Below, in pieces: positions 44,401 through 52,505 of a stretch of 64,000 bases of DNA. A model generated the notes under the pieces. It saw nothing but the letters and a program-made list of their open reading frames with translations. It was not told the DNA's origin and made no database searches. Location of the stretch: positions 6,853,363 to 6,917,362 of the forward strand of contig NZ_CP150235.1 of the NCBI RefSeq assembly GCF_037974355.1, in the 5' to 3' direction. The stretch comes from Paenibacillus sp. FSL R5-0517 (GTDB lineage: Bacteria; Bacillota; Bacilli; Paenibacillales; Paenibacillaceae). Each line of letters opens with the position of its first letter. Position 1 is the stretch's first letter. The position numbers and the translations under genes were made by a program.

Positions 44401-44491
44401 TGGCGGAAAGGGTGGGATTCGAACCCACGCACGCTGTGACACGCCTAACTGATTTCGAGTCAGCCCCCTTGGGCCTCTTGGGTACCTTTCC
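44401..44491 (-). tRNA. tRNA-Ser (anticodon CGA)
   Basis: The minus strand folds as a class II tRNA: acceptor GGAAAGG/CCTTTCC, D-arm after TA, and anticodon stem GCTGA/TCAGT enclosing loop CTCGAAA, which puts CGA at positions 34-36 (reading UCG). A long variable arm (GCGTG/CACAGC region) and T-arm GTGGG-TTCGAAT-CCCAC follow. Discriminator G and an encoded CCA end the gene. Its length is 91 nt. Confidence 0.97.
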
Positions 44492-44594
44492 GCAGCAATA
44501 TTGATTATAGCATGATCATTTACAGAACGCAACACTCATGCGGGGCATGCATGTAAACGTTATTTTGAGCACCCTGCCCCTATTATTTTCAAGG

Positions 44595-44822
44595 TCATGA
44601 TTCAGTGGACTCTTCGGCTGAGCGCAGTACTTTCTTCATGTTTTTCTCGAATTTTGCTCTTGGAATCAATACGCTATGTTTGCAACCGACACACTTGATC
44701 CGAATATCCATACCCATACGAATGATCTCCATCTCATTACTGCCACAGGGATGCTGCTTCTTCATCTGCACGATATCCCCAAGCTGGAAACTTTTACGCT
44801 CCACCTGTGCCATCCCCCTCAT
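44595..44822 (-). CDS. DUF951 small protein
   Basis: The 75-residue protein has the DUF951 pattern: DIVQMKKQHPCGSNEMEIIRMG followed by DIRIKCVGCKHSVLIPRAKFEKN. The Cys in HPCG and the CVGC pair (CxxC) suggest metal or nucleic-acid binding. The family is conserved in Bacillota next to the mscS and rpsF loci; function is unknown. The start may be the ATG at 44822 or 44813. It overlaps the end of mscS. Confidence 0.88.
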   Translation of the reverse strand: MRGMAQVERKSFQLGDIVQMKKQHPCGSNEMEIIRMGMDIRIKCVGCKHSVLIPRAKFEKNMKKVLRSAEESTES

Positions 44823-45732
44823 CTTTATCCAAAGCTGCTGCCTGTTCCAATGCTGCTTGATGACTCATCTCACGATACTCCAGCGTTTTTTTCACATCGC
44901 CCTGAATCTGACGTTCCACAGAAGCACGAGAGTTAGGCATACATTCAGCCACAATTCGCACCACATACTCTGATGTGGACATCGACTGTATACCGAGCAC
45001 ATCCGGCACCTTCACAATATTTAGGTCACGCTCTTCGATTCCGACCAAAGATTTCTTCACCAGATGTACCGACTCGTCGAGAGTTAAGTCCGCCTTCATC
45101 GGAATATCCACTACAGCCAGCGAATTCGACATGGAGTAGTTCGTTACACTTGCAATCGTCCCGTTCGGGATAATGTGCACCTCACCTTGCCAGCTGACCA
45201 GTTTGGTTGTTCTAAGTCCGATCACCTCAACCGTTCCCTTGTAGGTTCCCGTCTGTATAACATCCCCCACAGCGAACTGGTCCTCCAATATAATGAAGAA
45301 ACCCGTAATCACATCCTTGACCAGACCCTGTGCACCGAAACCAATGGCAAGCCCCAGCACACCTGCACTCGCGAGTAGCGGTCCAACTTGGATATTGATC
45401 TCAGATAACAGTAGCAGAATCATTATGAAATTACATGTTATGGAGGTCGCATTTTTCAACAGTTCCCCTACAGTTACGAATCTGCGCGGATTTACGCGAA
45501 TCTTGCCTTCCTGCTTGCGTTCCATGGAACGATCTATAATGCGATATACCACCTTAATGACAATACGGGTGATAATAAAAATAATAATAATCCGAATTGA
45601 GCTGAACATAATGTTAAGCCACATATCGGGATCTGCAATTCTGTTCCAGACTTTATCTGTCCAACGAAGGGCTTCATTCAAAGCACCAGTGGTGTCACTA
45701 CTTCCTCCTTGAGCAAATTGAAATGGCAACAT
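44794..45732 (-). CDS. mscS: MscS-family small-conductance mechanosensitive channel
   Basis: Homoheptameric membrane channel that opens under membrane tension to protect cells from hypo-osmotic shock (YkuT/YfkC-like, 312 residues). Two or three helices near the N-terminus (NIMFSSIRIIIIFIITRIVIKV, then SITCNFIMILLLLSEINI) precede the pore-lining TM3 (AGVLGLAIGFGAQGLVKDVITG). The cytoplasmic beta domain has VGDVIQTGTYKGTVEVIGLRTTKL and IIPNGTI. The N-terminus is preceded by the DUF3343 gene in one operon-like cluster. Confidence 0.94.
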   Translation of the reverse strand: MLPFQFAQGGSSDTTGALNEALRWTDKVWNRIADPDMWLNIMFSSIRIIIIFIITRIVIKVVYRIIDRSMERKQEGKIRVNPRRFVTVGELLKNATSITCNFIMILLLLSEINIQVGPLLASAGVLGLAIGFGAQGLVKDVITGFFIILEDQFAVGDVIQTGTYKGTVEVIGLRTTKLVSWQGEVHIIPNGTIASVTNYSMSNSLAVVDIPMKADLTLDESVHLVKKSLVGIEERDLNIVKVPDVLGIQSMSTSEYVVRIVAECMPNSRASVERQIQGDVKKTLEYREMSHQAALEQAAALDKDEGDGTGGA

Positions 45733-45746
45733 CCAGCATGCCTCCT

Positions 45747-46010
45747 CTACATCGGTATGTTATCATAGCTGTCTTCTGTTTTGAAATAGAGGCCCCGGAT
45801 CTCTACGAACTCGTTACGAATGATCTTTTGCACTCGCTCCAGATCCTCTTTTGGAAACTGGATACATAGCGCACACCCTGCTGTAATTTCTTTTGGCGTA
45901 GGGAACAAATCAATCTCTATCTCCGCAAACTCCAGCAGCATTTCAGCACGCAGAGCCTGCTGGGTTGAATCAAATGCAATCAGCATCCAATCATTAATCC
46001 ATTCGTCCAT
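45747..46010 (-). CDS. DUF3343 protein
   Basis: The 87-residue protein has the DUF3343 pattern (MLIAFDSTQQALRAEMLLEF, then LFPTPKEITAGCALCIQF and EIRGLYF). The single CALC motif is conserved in the family, whose members often lie near sulfur-carrier or selenium-related genes. Here the neighbours are mscS and DUF951. It follows GGAG and ends 15 bp before mscS. Confidence 0.85.
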   Translation of the reverse strand: MDEWINDWMLIAFDSTQQALRAEMLLEFAEIEIDLFPTPKEITAGCALCIQFPKEDLERVQKIIRNEFVEIRGLYFKTEDSYDNIPM

Positions 46011-46127
46011 GTCCGGCTCCTTTCGCCATACGTTTAACCTTGGAGAAAAAGCTTGTCCTCGTGAAGTATAAAACGCTCTACCTTTCCATATACTGTTACT
46101 ACTATTCCAAGGGAAAGGATAGATCCT

Positions 46128-46733
46128 ATGAATCCTACTTCGCGTTCCTTTTCATCACAAGACATGACCAGTCTAAAAATCCCCCATACCGATCCAGGCA
46201 TTCACTCCGCCATTACCCATCGGTTAATGTTCCATCTCTATAAAGCCCATTCTCTGCAAAATGTAGTGATCGTCTGCATCGGCACTGATCGCTCAACAGG
46301 CGACTGCCTTGGTCCTCTGGTCGGATCAGCCCTTTCCAAGTGGGACAGCCCTTTATTCCATCTCTATGGTACCTTGGATGAACCCGTCCATGCGATGAAC
46401 CTGCAGGATACACTTCACAATATACAAAAAACACACCATAACCCTTATGTGATTGGCATTGATGCCTGTCTAGGACAATCATCCAGTGTAGGATGCATTC
46501 AAGTCGTCAATGGCCCACTCAAACCAGGTGCGGGAGTAAATAAAGAATTACCGCCGGTCGGCGATATCCATCTGACAGGTATCGTTAACGTCGGCGGCTT
46601 TATGGAATACTTTGTTCTACAGAACACACGGCTCAGTCTCGTTGTGCGCATGTCCGAGATTATATCCAGCAGTCTGTATTCGGCCATCCGGGAATGGCAT
46701 ACACGTTCTACTCTGCTTGCTGTGCCAGAGTAA
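46128..46733 (+). CDS. yyaC: YyaC sporulation protein (DUF1256)
   Basis: This Gpr-like germination-protease-fold protein of 201 residues is found only in endospore formers and expressed in sporulation. The motif VVIVCIGTDRSTGDCLGPLVGSAL and GTLDEPVHAMNLQDTL and VIGIDACLGQSSSVG are diagnostic. The conserved Asp residues place it in the Gpr aspartate-protease superfamily. It starts behind AAAGGA. Its 3' end overlaps DUF4446 by 26 bp in convergent orientation. Confidence 0.92.
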   Translation: MNPTSRSFSSQDMTSLKIPHTDPGIHSAITHRLMFHLYKAHSLQNVVIVCIGTDRSTGDCLGPLVGSALSKWDSPLFHLYGTLDEPVHAMNLQDTLHNIQKTHHNPYVIGIDACLGQSSSVGCIQVVNGPLKPGAGVNKELPPVGDIHLTGIVNVGGFMEYFVLQNTRLSLVVRMSEIISSSLYSAIREWHTRSTLLAVPE

Positions 46734-47208
46734 TAGCTTCCTTTTCCTCTGGGGACAGAGTGTACGCGGACTCTCCCCCTTTAAGAGGTTTTGCATATAC
46801 ATAAGAACCGTCACGGTTATATATCCCCGTAAGGATCATGCCATCCTGGCTGTCGTTAATCATGGCCATGGAGAAGCTCAGATCACTGCCATGCTCTCCA
46901 TAGGCATTGTATCTTTTCACGCCAACTTTACCTTGAATGCGGGTCAGCTTTTGCATGACAACTTGTAGCTGATTCGTTTGCAGTTTGTGTTCATCCTCAA
47001 TGCTGTCCATCTGAATTTTCAGATTAATCAGCAATGACTCCAGGTCCTCTACTCCACTGCCAGCCATCATGGCTTCATATTTACGTTTAAACTTTCGTAA
47101 CTTTGCTCCTTGAGCAATACTCACAATCAGCAAGATCACCGTAAGTAATGCCATTCCGCCAATAATCCATAACAGCTGTTCCAGAATCAGCTCGTTTAAT
47201 TCAGCCAT
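46708..47208 (-). CDS. DUF4446 membrane protein
   Basis: The 166-residue protein has an N-terminal transmembrane helix (LLWIIGGMALLTVILLIVSI), a coiled region (KFKRKYEAMMAGSGVEDLESLLINLKIQMDSI) and a C-terminal beta-rich part (RYNAYGEHGSDLSFSMAMINDSQDGMILTGI). This matches the DUF4446 family usually located beside parB/soj in Bacillota. Function is unknown. Confidence 0.88.
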   Translation of the reverse strand: MAELNELILEQLLWIIGGMALLTVILLIVSIAQGAKLRKFKRKYEAMMAGSGVEDLESLLINLKIQMDSIEDEHKLQTNQLQVVMQKLTRIQGKVGVKRYNAYGEHGSDLSFSMAMINDSQDGMILTGIYNRDGSYVYAKPLKGGESAYTLSPEEKEAITLAQQAE

Positions 47209-47350
47209 GTAATTGCAACTACCCCTCTATATTTTTGATCAGATTAACGTCTGTCTGTAATATTATCATTTATTATAAATCAACCCGATATCCCTAAGCT
47301 TAATCACACAGCAGCACACTACCAAATGAGTTCAACATTTCAACTATAAC

Positions 47351-48505
47351 CTAGTCTGTCCCCGTCAATTCCAACACTGCCTTAACGAGTGCATCCACAT
47401 GTCCTCGAGTTGAATTGTATCCCACACTTGCCCTTACTGCTCCGGTAGCGGTTGTACCAGCAGATTCATGTGCAAGCGGTGTGCAATGAAAACCGGAGCG
47501 AACCGCAATCCCATAATTCCGATCTAATCGGAAGGCGAGTTGTGCTGAATCATACCCATCCACAGTAAAAGATACCAATCCAGTACGTGGCTGTCCAATC
47601 TCTGGACCAAGCATTCGAATGCCCTTAACCGATGACAAGCCCTCCATCATAAGTTGAGTTAGTTCCCACTCATGTTGGTATATCAACGCTGGTGTCAGAT
47701 CCAGTACATATTTCACACCAGCATTCAGCCCGGCAATCCCGACGGTATTCGGTGTCCCCGCTTCATACCGATCAGGACGCACCTTGGGTTGTTCTACAGC
47801 TTCTGACTGGCTTCCTGTCCCCCCATGAAGCAAAGGCTCTATATCAAGCTCTGGAGCAATGTACAAGCCCCCTGTACCCTGAGGACCAAGCAGTCCCTTG
47901 TGCCCTGGAAAAGCCAACATATCAATGCCCAATTGTTGGACATTCACAGGCATGACCCCAGCACTCTGCGCCGCATCTACCAATAAAATCGCCCGATGTT
48001 TACGACACAGAAGCGAAATTTCTCCAATAGGAAGAATACTGCCAAGCAGATTCGAACTATGTGTACATACCACCAATCTGGTATTAGAACGAAACATACG
48101 TTCCATTTGCATCAGATCAATGGCTCCTGAAGCATCAACAGGTACATAATCAATCTCCACATTTCGGAGTCTGCGCATGTACTCCAGTGGACGTCTAACT
48201 GAGTTATGTTCAGCCATGGTGGCAATCACATGATCGCCTTCCTGGAGCGAACCTTGAATAGCCAGATTCAAGGCTTCTGTCGTATTTGATCCGAAGGCAA
48301 TATCATTCGCATTTTTGATTCCAAAAATATCAGATACGGATTTTCTCGCCTCGAACAGTACACGACTTGCTTGAACAGCCATTCGGTGGCTTCCTCTGCC
48401 CGGATTAGCCCCTGCAATCTCCATGGCATTCAGCATCGCATCACCGACAGCAGGTGGTTTGGGCCAAGATGTTGCTGCATGATCCAGATAGATAATTCCC
48501 TCCAC
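47351..48505 (-). CDS. Class V aminotransferase (cysteine desulfurase-like)
   Basis: This PLP enzyme of about 384 residues starts with IIYLDHAATSWPKPPAV and carries HNSVRRPLEYM, the PLP-Lys in AFPGHKGLLGPQGTGGLYI, VDAAQSAGVMPVNV and the late segment AVRSGFHCTPLAHES with its active-site Cys. It fits the cysteine desulfurase/selenocysteine lyase-like family (mobilising sulfur from cysteine). The GTG at 48505 follows AAAGGTGG. The frame to 48619 is an overextension. It sits between DUF4446 and parB, as in other Bacillota. Confidence 0.92.
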   Translation of the reverse strand: MEGIIYLDHAATSWPKPPAVGDAMLNAMEIAGANPGRGSHRMAVQASRVLFEARKSVSDIFGIKNANDIAFGSNTTEALNLAIQGSLQEGDHVIATMAEHNSVRRPLEYMRRLRNVEIDYVPVDASGAIDLMQMERMFRSNTRLVVCTHSSNLLGSILPIGEISLLCRKHRAILLVDAAQSAGVMPVNVQQLGIDMLAFPGHKGLLGPQGTGGLYIAPELDIEPLLHGGTGSQSEAVEQPKVRPDRYEAGTPNTVGIAGLNAGVKYVLDLTPALIYQHEWELTQLMMEGLSSVKGIRMLGPEIGQPRTGLVSFTVDGYDSAQLAFRLDRNYGIAVRSGFHCTPLAHESAGTTATGAVRASVGYNSTRGHVDALVKAVLELTGTD

Positions 48506-48665
48506 CTCACAACCACCTTTGTCCCTAAAATTAATAATTCGCCTACACGTACTACGTATATGACCCTGTAAACAAAGAATGACATATCGTTTCTCCATGA
48601 TACAGAGGCGATATGTCATGACATGAGTAAGCCCCGCATGTTGTTAATGAATCTTGGACCGACTG

Positions 48666-49511
48666 TTATTGTAACAATTCCAATAGCCGTTCCAGATCCT
48701 GTTGACTGTAGTAGTTGAGCTCAATTTTACCTTTATCTTTATTGTGCTTGATTTTCACTGTTGTTTTGAAACGTTCACGCAGAGATTCTTCCAACGTATC
48801 AATAAATGGATCTTTCTTTTTCAATTTTGACTTGGCTTTAGCCTCACCTGTTTTGGAACGATCCAGTTGTTGAACAGCTTCCTCCAACTCACGTACACTC
48901 CATTGCTGATCAATGGTTTGTTTGGCAAGCTGCTTCACTACAACCTCATCTTTAATACCTACGATGGCACGTGCATGTCCCATGGATAATGTTCCACGTG
49001 AAACATGGTCCTTCACTTCTTCCGGCAAGGATAACAGACGCAAGAAGTTAGCGATGTGAGAACGTGATTTACCTACTTTTACAGATAACTCTTCCTGAGT
49101 CAACGCGAATTGATCCATTAACCCCTGATAAGCAACTGCAACTTCCATCGCATTCAGATTCTCCCGTTGCAGGTTCTCGATCAATGCAATCTCCATTACC
49201 TGCTGGTCACTGAAGTTGCGGACTACGGCCGGTACAGTGGCATTACCACAATATTGTGATGCTCTGAACCGTCGCTCTCCAGCAATAATCTCATAACCTC
49301 TTAATACAGGACGAACTATAATAGGTTGTATGACACCATGCTGACGAATGGACTCAGCCAGTTCATGGATTGCGCCCTCATCAAATACTTTACGTGGTTG
49401 ATAGGGGTTAGCCCGCAGTTGACTAATCGGGATTTCTACGACTTTATCATCGTCATTAATTGAAAGCGAAGGAATGAGGGCATCAAGACCTTTTCCAAGC
49501 CGCTTACTCAT
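48666..49511 (-). CDS. parB: ParB/Spo0J chromosome partitioning protein
   Basis: CTP-dependent DNA clamp that loads at parS and recruits SMC to the origin. The 281 residues carry the CTP-binding motifs (ANPYQPRKVFDE, IAGERRFRAS), a central helix-turn-helix (TQEELSVKVGKSRSHIANFLRL) and the C-terminal dimerisation part. It overlaps parA by 8 bp. A perfect parS site lies inside the gene. Confidence 0.97.
   Translation of the reverse strand: MSKRLGKGLDALIPSLSINDDDKVVEIPISQLRANPYQPRKVFDEGAIHELAESIRQHGVIQPIIVRPVLRGYEIIAGERRFRASQYCGNATVPAVVRNFSDQQVMEIALIENLQRENLNAMEVAVAYQGLMDQFALTQEELSVKVGKSRSHIANFLRLLSLPEEVKDHVSRGTLSMGHARAIVGIKDEVVVKQLAKQTIDQQWSVRELEEAVQQLDRSKTGEAKAKSKLKKKDPFIDTLEESLRERFKTTVKIKHNKDKGKIELNYYSQQDLERLLELLQ
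48990..49005. promoter_or_regulatory. parS site inside parB
   Basis: TGTTCCACGTGAAACA is identical to the B. subtilis parS consensus 16-mer and is located inside the parB coding region, the same place as one of the strongest parS sites of Bacillus. Confidence 0.97.
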
Positions 49512-50265
49512 AAGAAATCACTTCCTTTGCGAGCTCTAGATACACTTCCGCCCCTCTGGAACGAGGATCATACGTAATAATGGATTGACCATGAGATGGC
49601 GCTTCACTAAGCCGTACGTTACGCGGAATAATCGTTTGATATACTTTTTGTTGAAAATACTTTTTCACTTCTTCAATAACCTGTATCCCCAGATTGGTCC
49701 GTGCATCAAACATCGTTAGCAATACCCCTTCAATCTGCAGGGATGTATTCAGATGTTTTTGTACCAAACGAACCGTATTAAGCAATTGACTTAATCCTTC
49801 AAGTGCATAGTACTCACACTGGATCGGAATGATCACCGAATCGGAAGCGGTTAACGAATTGATCGTTAACATGCCAAGGGATGGTGGACAATCGATCAGT
49901 ATGTAATCATAGTTTTTTTTCACCATGGCGAGTGATTTTTTCAGGCGAACTTCCCGTGATATCGTGGACACCAATTCAATCTCGGCTCCGGCAAGCTGAA
50001 TCGTTGCAGGTATGATATGAAGACCTTCAATCTGAGTCTCCACAATCGCTTCTTGAGGAGGGACCTCATTAATGATGACATCATATATACAATTAGCCAC
50101 ATCTGCTTTATTGATTCCAACTCCGCTGGTTGTATTCCCCTGAGGGTCAATATCGACAAGCAATACTCTTTTCCCGAGTGAAGCCAGTCCTGCACCCAAG
50201 TTAACAGATGTCGTCGTTTTCCCCACACCGCCCTTTTGATTTGCTACGGCCATAATCTTAGACAA
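49504..50265 (-). CDS. parA: ParA/Soj chromosome partitioning ATPase
   Basis: Walker-type ATPase that regulates DnaA and helps origin segregation. The 253 residues have deviant Walker A KGGVGKTTTSVNLG, A-prime LLVDIDPQGN and Walker B YILIDCPPSLG, ending IITYDPRSRGAEVYLEL. It is preceded by noc and followed by parB in the conserved order. Confidence 0.97.
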   Translation of the reverse strand: MSKIMAVANQKGGVGKTTTSVNLGAGLASLGKRVLLVDIDPQGNTTSGVGINKADVANCIYDVIINEVPPQEAIVETQIEGLHIIPATIQLAGAEIELVSTISREVRLKKSLAMVKKNYDYILIDCPPSLGMLTINSLTASDSVIIPIQCEYYALEGLSQLLNTVRLVQKHLNTSLQIEGVLLTMFDARTNLGIQVIEEVKKYFQQKVYQTIIPRNVRLSEAPSHGQSIITYDPRSRGAEVYLELAKEVISYE

Positions 50266-50418
50266 TTACTTCACCTCAAATAAAATAGGAGTCTTTTCTT
50301 GTAGGTTGTGAGATATTGTTAACAAAAAGCAGGTGGCTATCGTCCACACAAACAACAACTACCGTTCCATCACTATACCGACCTTTAAAATGTCAGACCT
50401 GTCTTGCTTTATAGACAT

Positions 50419-50440
50419 AAAAAGCGGCCCATTGCCGCCA
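50419..50440 (-). terminator. Terminator of noc
   Basis: On the minus strand GCGGC-AATG-GGCCGC forms a short GC stem followed by TTTTTAT, 10 bp after the noc stop codon. Confidence 0.7.
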
Positions 50441-50450
50441 TAAGCTTCAA

Positions 50451-51269
50451 TTATTTACGTTTGGGAATATGGATAACGATCTCATAATGATCCTCATGGT
50501 CTGCTTCTTTTGTTTTGATATCCAGACCAGAGCCAGTTACCATATCAATGGATTGGCGAATCGTATTCAGTGCAAGTCTAACGTCCTTGGTAAAGGAAAT
50601 ACGTTTGGATTTTTTGATCTTGGAAGATTCCTTGTAGAAGGCAACACGTGCCTCTGTCTGTTTCACGTTTAATTCTTTCTCAATAATCTCACCGAGCAAC
50701 TTCATCTGCAATTCTTCCGTATCGAGAGAAAGTAATGCTCTTGCATGACGTTCAGAAATTTTGCGTTCCATCAATGCAGCCTTAATGCCATCCGGTAGCT
50801 GTAACAACCGGATTTTGTTGGCAATGGTTGACTGGCTTTTGCCGAGTCGTTGCGCAAGACTTTCCTGTGTCAGCTGATGCAAGTCGATCAGCTTCTGATA
50901 AGCGACCGCTTCTTCAATTGAAGTCAATCCTTCACGCTGCAGGTTCTCAATCAGTGCAATGGATGCGGCCTGAGAATCGTTGAATTCACGCACAATAGCA
51001 GGAATCGTATCCAAGCCCAGTTTTCGAACTGCACGCCAGCGACGTTCCCCGGCAATAATCTCATATGATCCATTTCGCACGCGAACGACAATAGGCTGAA
51101 TGACGCCATGTGTTTTGATCGTCTGCAACAACTCATCAATTTTATCATCATCAAAAATAGTACGGGGTTGATATGGGCTGCTCACAATTTCATTAACCGG
51201 AATCTGTTTGATCTCATCTCCGTTATTGCGCTCCGCCAAACCAAACAACTTCGAAAATTGTTCTTTCAT
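50451..51269 (-). CDS. noc: Noc nucleoid occlusion protein (ParB paralogue)
   Basis: Noc binds NBS sites spread around the chromosome and prevents division over the nucleoid. The 272 residues resemble ParB (SSPYQPRTIFDD, IAGERRWRAVRKL, HQLTQESLAQRLGKSQSTIANKIRL) but with the Noc N-terminus MKEQFSKLFGL, an amphipathic membrane-binding helix. Start 51269 follows AGGTGG. The gene lies next to parA, as in Bacillus. Confidence 0.95.
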   Translation of the reverse strand: MKEQFSKLFGLAERNNGDEIKQIPVNEIVSSPYQPRTIFDDDKIDELLQTIKTHGVIQPIVVRVRNGSYEIIAGERRWRAVRKLGLDTIPAIVREFNDSQAASIALIENLQREGLTSIEEAVAYQKLIDLHQLTQESLAQRLGKSQSTIANKIRLLQLPDGIKAALMERKISERHARALLSLDTEELQMKLLGEIIEKELNVKQTEARVAFYKESSKIKKSKRISFTKDVRLALNTIRQSIDMVTGSGLDIKTKEADHEDHYEIVIHIPKRK

Positions 51270-51284
51270 TCCGCAGATTACCAC

Positions 51285-51700
51285 CTAGTTTCGTAATAGC
51301 TCCCACAGTCTTTGCAGGTGCTTCTTATTCAATAAGCGACCCTTCAATTGCATCGTTCTTGGAATAAGTTTTGCCTTTCATAATGCTTTCTGTCATGCAA
51401 CATCGGACGCATATCCATCTATCTATACATATAATCTATGATCACTGTGACCCAGGATCGGATACTTCTATTCTATCATCTTTTCTATCATAATCCTATG
51501 CTTACCTATTCTTTAAACTCTGCTAATTTTCCTGCTTTTTCTTTGTGAATATTGGAAATATGACCACTGGCACACATTCAATTAGCGAAAATGTTTATGA
51601 GCTAATTTACACGAAGTTTATCATGAGAGGTTCTTTTAGAAATATGTAAAATGCCTTGTCTGTGATGTTAACTAAACCTTTCCTTTTGAAAACAAAAAAA
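51285..51700. other. Intergenic upstream of noc
   Basis: This region holds the noc promoter region. No gene is visible. The right end leads into the parS hairpin. Confidence 0.4.
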
Positions 51701-51732
51701 AGAAGATGTTTCACGTGAAACATCCTCTTAAT
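51690..51732 (-). terminator. rsmG terminator built around a parS palindrome
   Basis: On the minus strand AAGAGGATGTTTCAC and GTGAAACATCTTCTT form a 15-bp stem with a G-U, followed by TTTTTT. The central 16 bp are a parS site. It lies 45 bp after the rsmG stop codon. Confidence 0.75.
51707..51722. promoter_or_regulatory. parS site between rsmG and noc
   Basis: TGTTTCACGTGAAACA is a perfect palindrome and differs from the classical parS only at one position (T for C at position 5), within known consensus. It forms the core of the rsmG terminator hairpin. Confidence 0.93.
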
Positions 51733-51782
51733 ACGTGTTTACAATCTATTTAGTTATGACTGATTACACAGCCATCACAATA

Positions 51783-52505
51783 CTATACCAGTGGCGTCTT
51801 CATTGGAGTGCCTGGTTTGCGTGGATACTTATATGGTGTCTTATCAAATTTCTGAATCAGGATGATATGACGCTCTGATTCTTCAACCGGTAGCTGAAAT
51901 GGATGAACGGCTTTAACCCGTCCTTTCAGCTGATTGAAGCTGAATTCCGCCTCTTTCATTTCCTCACGCGGGTCTCCGCCCTTCATTGCAGCGAATATTC
52001 CACTTTTACGAACAAAAGGAAGACAGAATTCATTCAGCACAGCCAGCTTGGCTACCGCACGCGCCGTAACGAGATCGTAGCTGTCACGATATCCTTCTTT
52101 GCGTCCAATCTCTTCAGCACGTCCATGAACCAACTCCACGTCTGTCAGGCCAAGGATATCTACCACATGCTGTAGAAAGCCAATCCGTTTATTCAACGAA
52201 TCAATGATCGTAAGCTTAATGTGAGGGAAACAGATTTTCAGTGGCAATCCAGGAAAACCTGCTCCAGAACCAATGTCAGCCAGCTTATTCACTTTGGTCA
52301 TGTCAGTATAAAAAGCCAGTGATACTGAATCATAGAAATGCTTGGTATACACTTGCTCACGATCCGTGATTCCAGTCAGATTCATCTTTTCATTCCAGGA
52401 TACTAATTCCTGATAATATAACTCGAATTGCTCCAACTGGAGTTCTCCCAGCTCTAACCCATGTTTCTTTAAGCGCCGCTGCAGTTGCTGTTGAATATCG
52501 TCCAT
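51783..52505 (-). CDS. rsmG: 16S rRNA (guanine-527-N7) methyltransferase RsmG
   Basis: RsmG methylates G527 of 16S rRNA; loss gives low-level streptomycin resistance. The 240 residues carry the SAM-binding motif LADIGSGAGFPGLPLKI, the N-terminal helix domain (YQELVSWNEKMNLTGI) and LVTARAVAKLAVLNEF. Its start overlaps the mnmG stop by 1 bp. Confidence 0.97.
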   Translation of the reverse strand: MDDIQQQLQRRLKKHGLELGELQLEQFELYYQELVSWNEKMNLTGITDREQVYTKHFYDSVSLAFYTDMTKVNKLADIGSGAGFPGLPLKICFPHIKLTIIDSLNKRIGFLQHVVDILGLTDVELVHGRAEEIGRKEGYRDSYDLVTARAVAKLAVLNEFCLPFVRKSGIFAAMKGGDPREEMKEAEFSFNQLKGRVKAVHPFQLPVEESERHIILIQKFDKTPYKYPRKPGTPMKTPLV

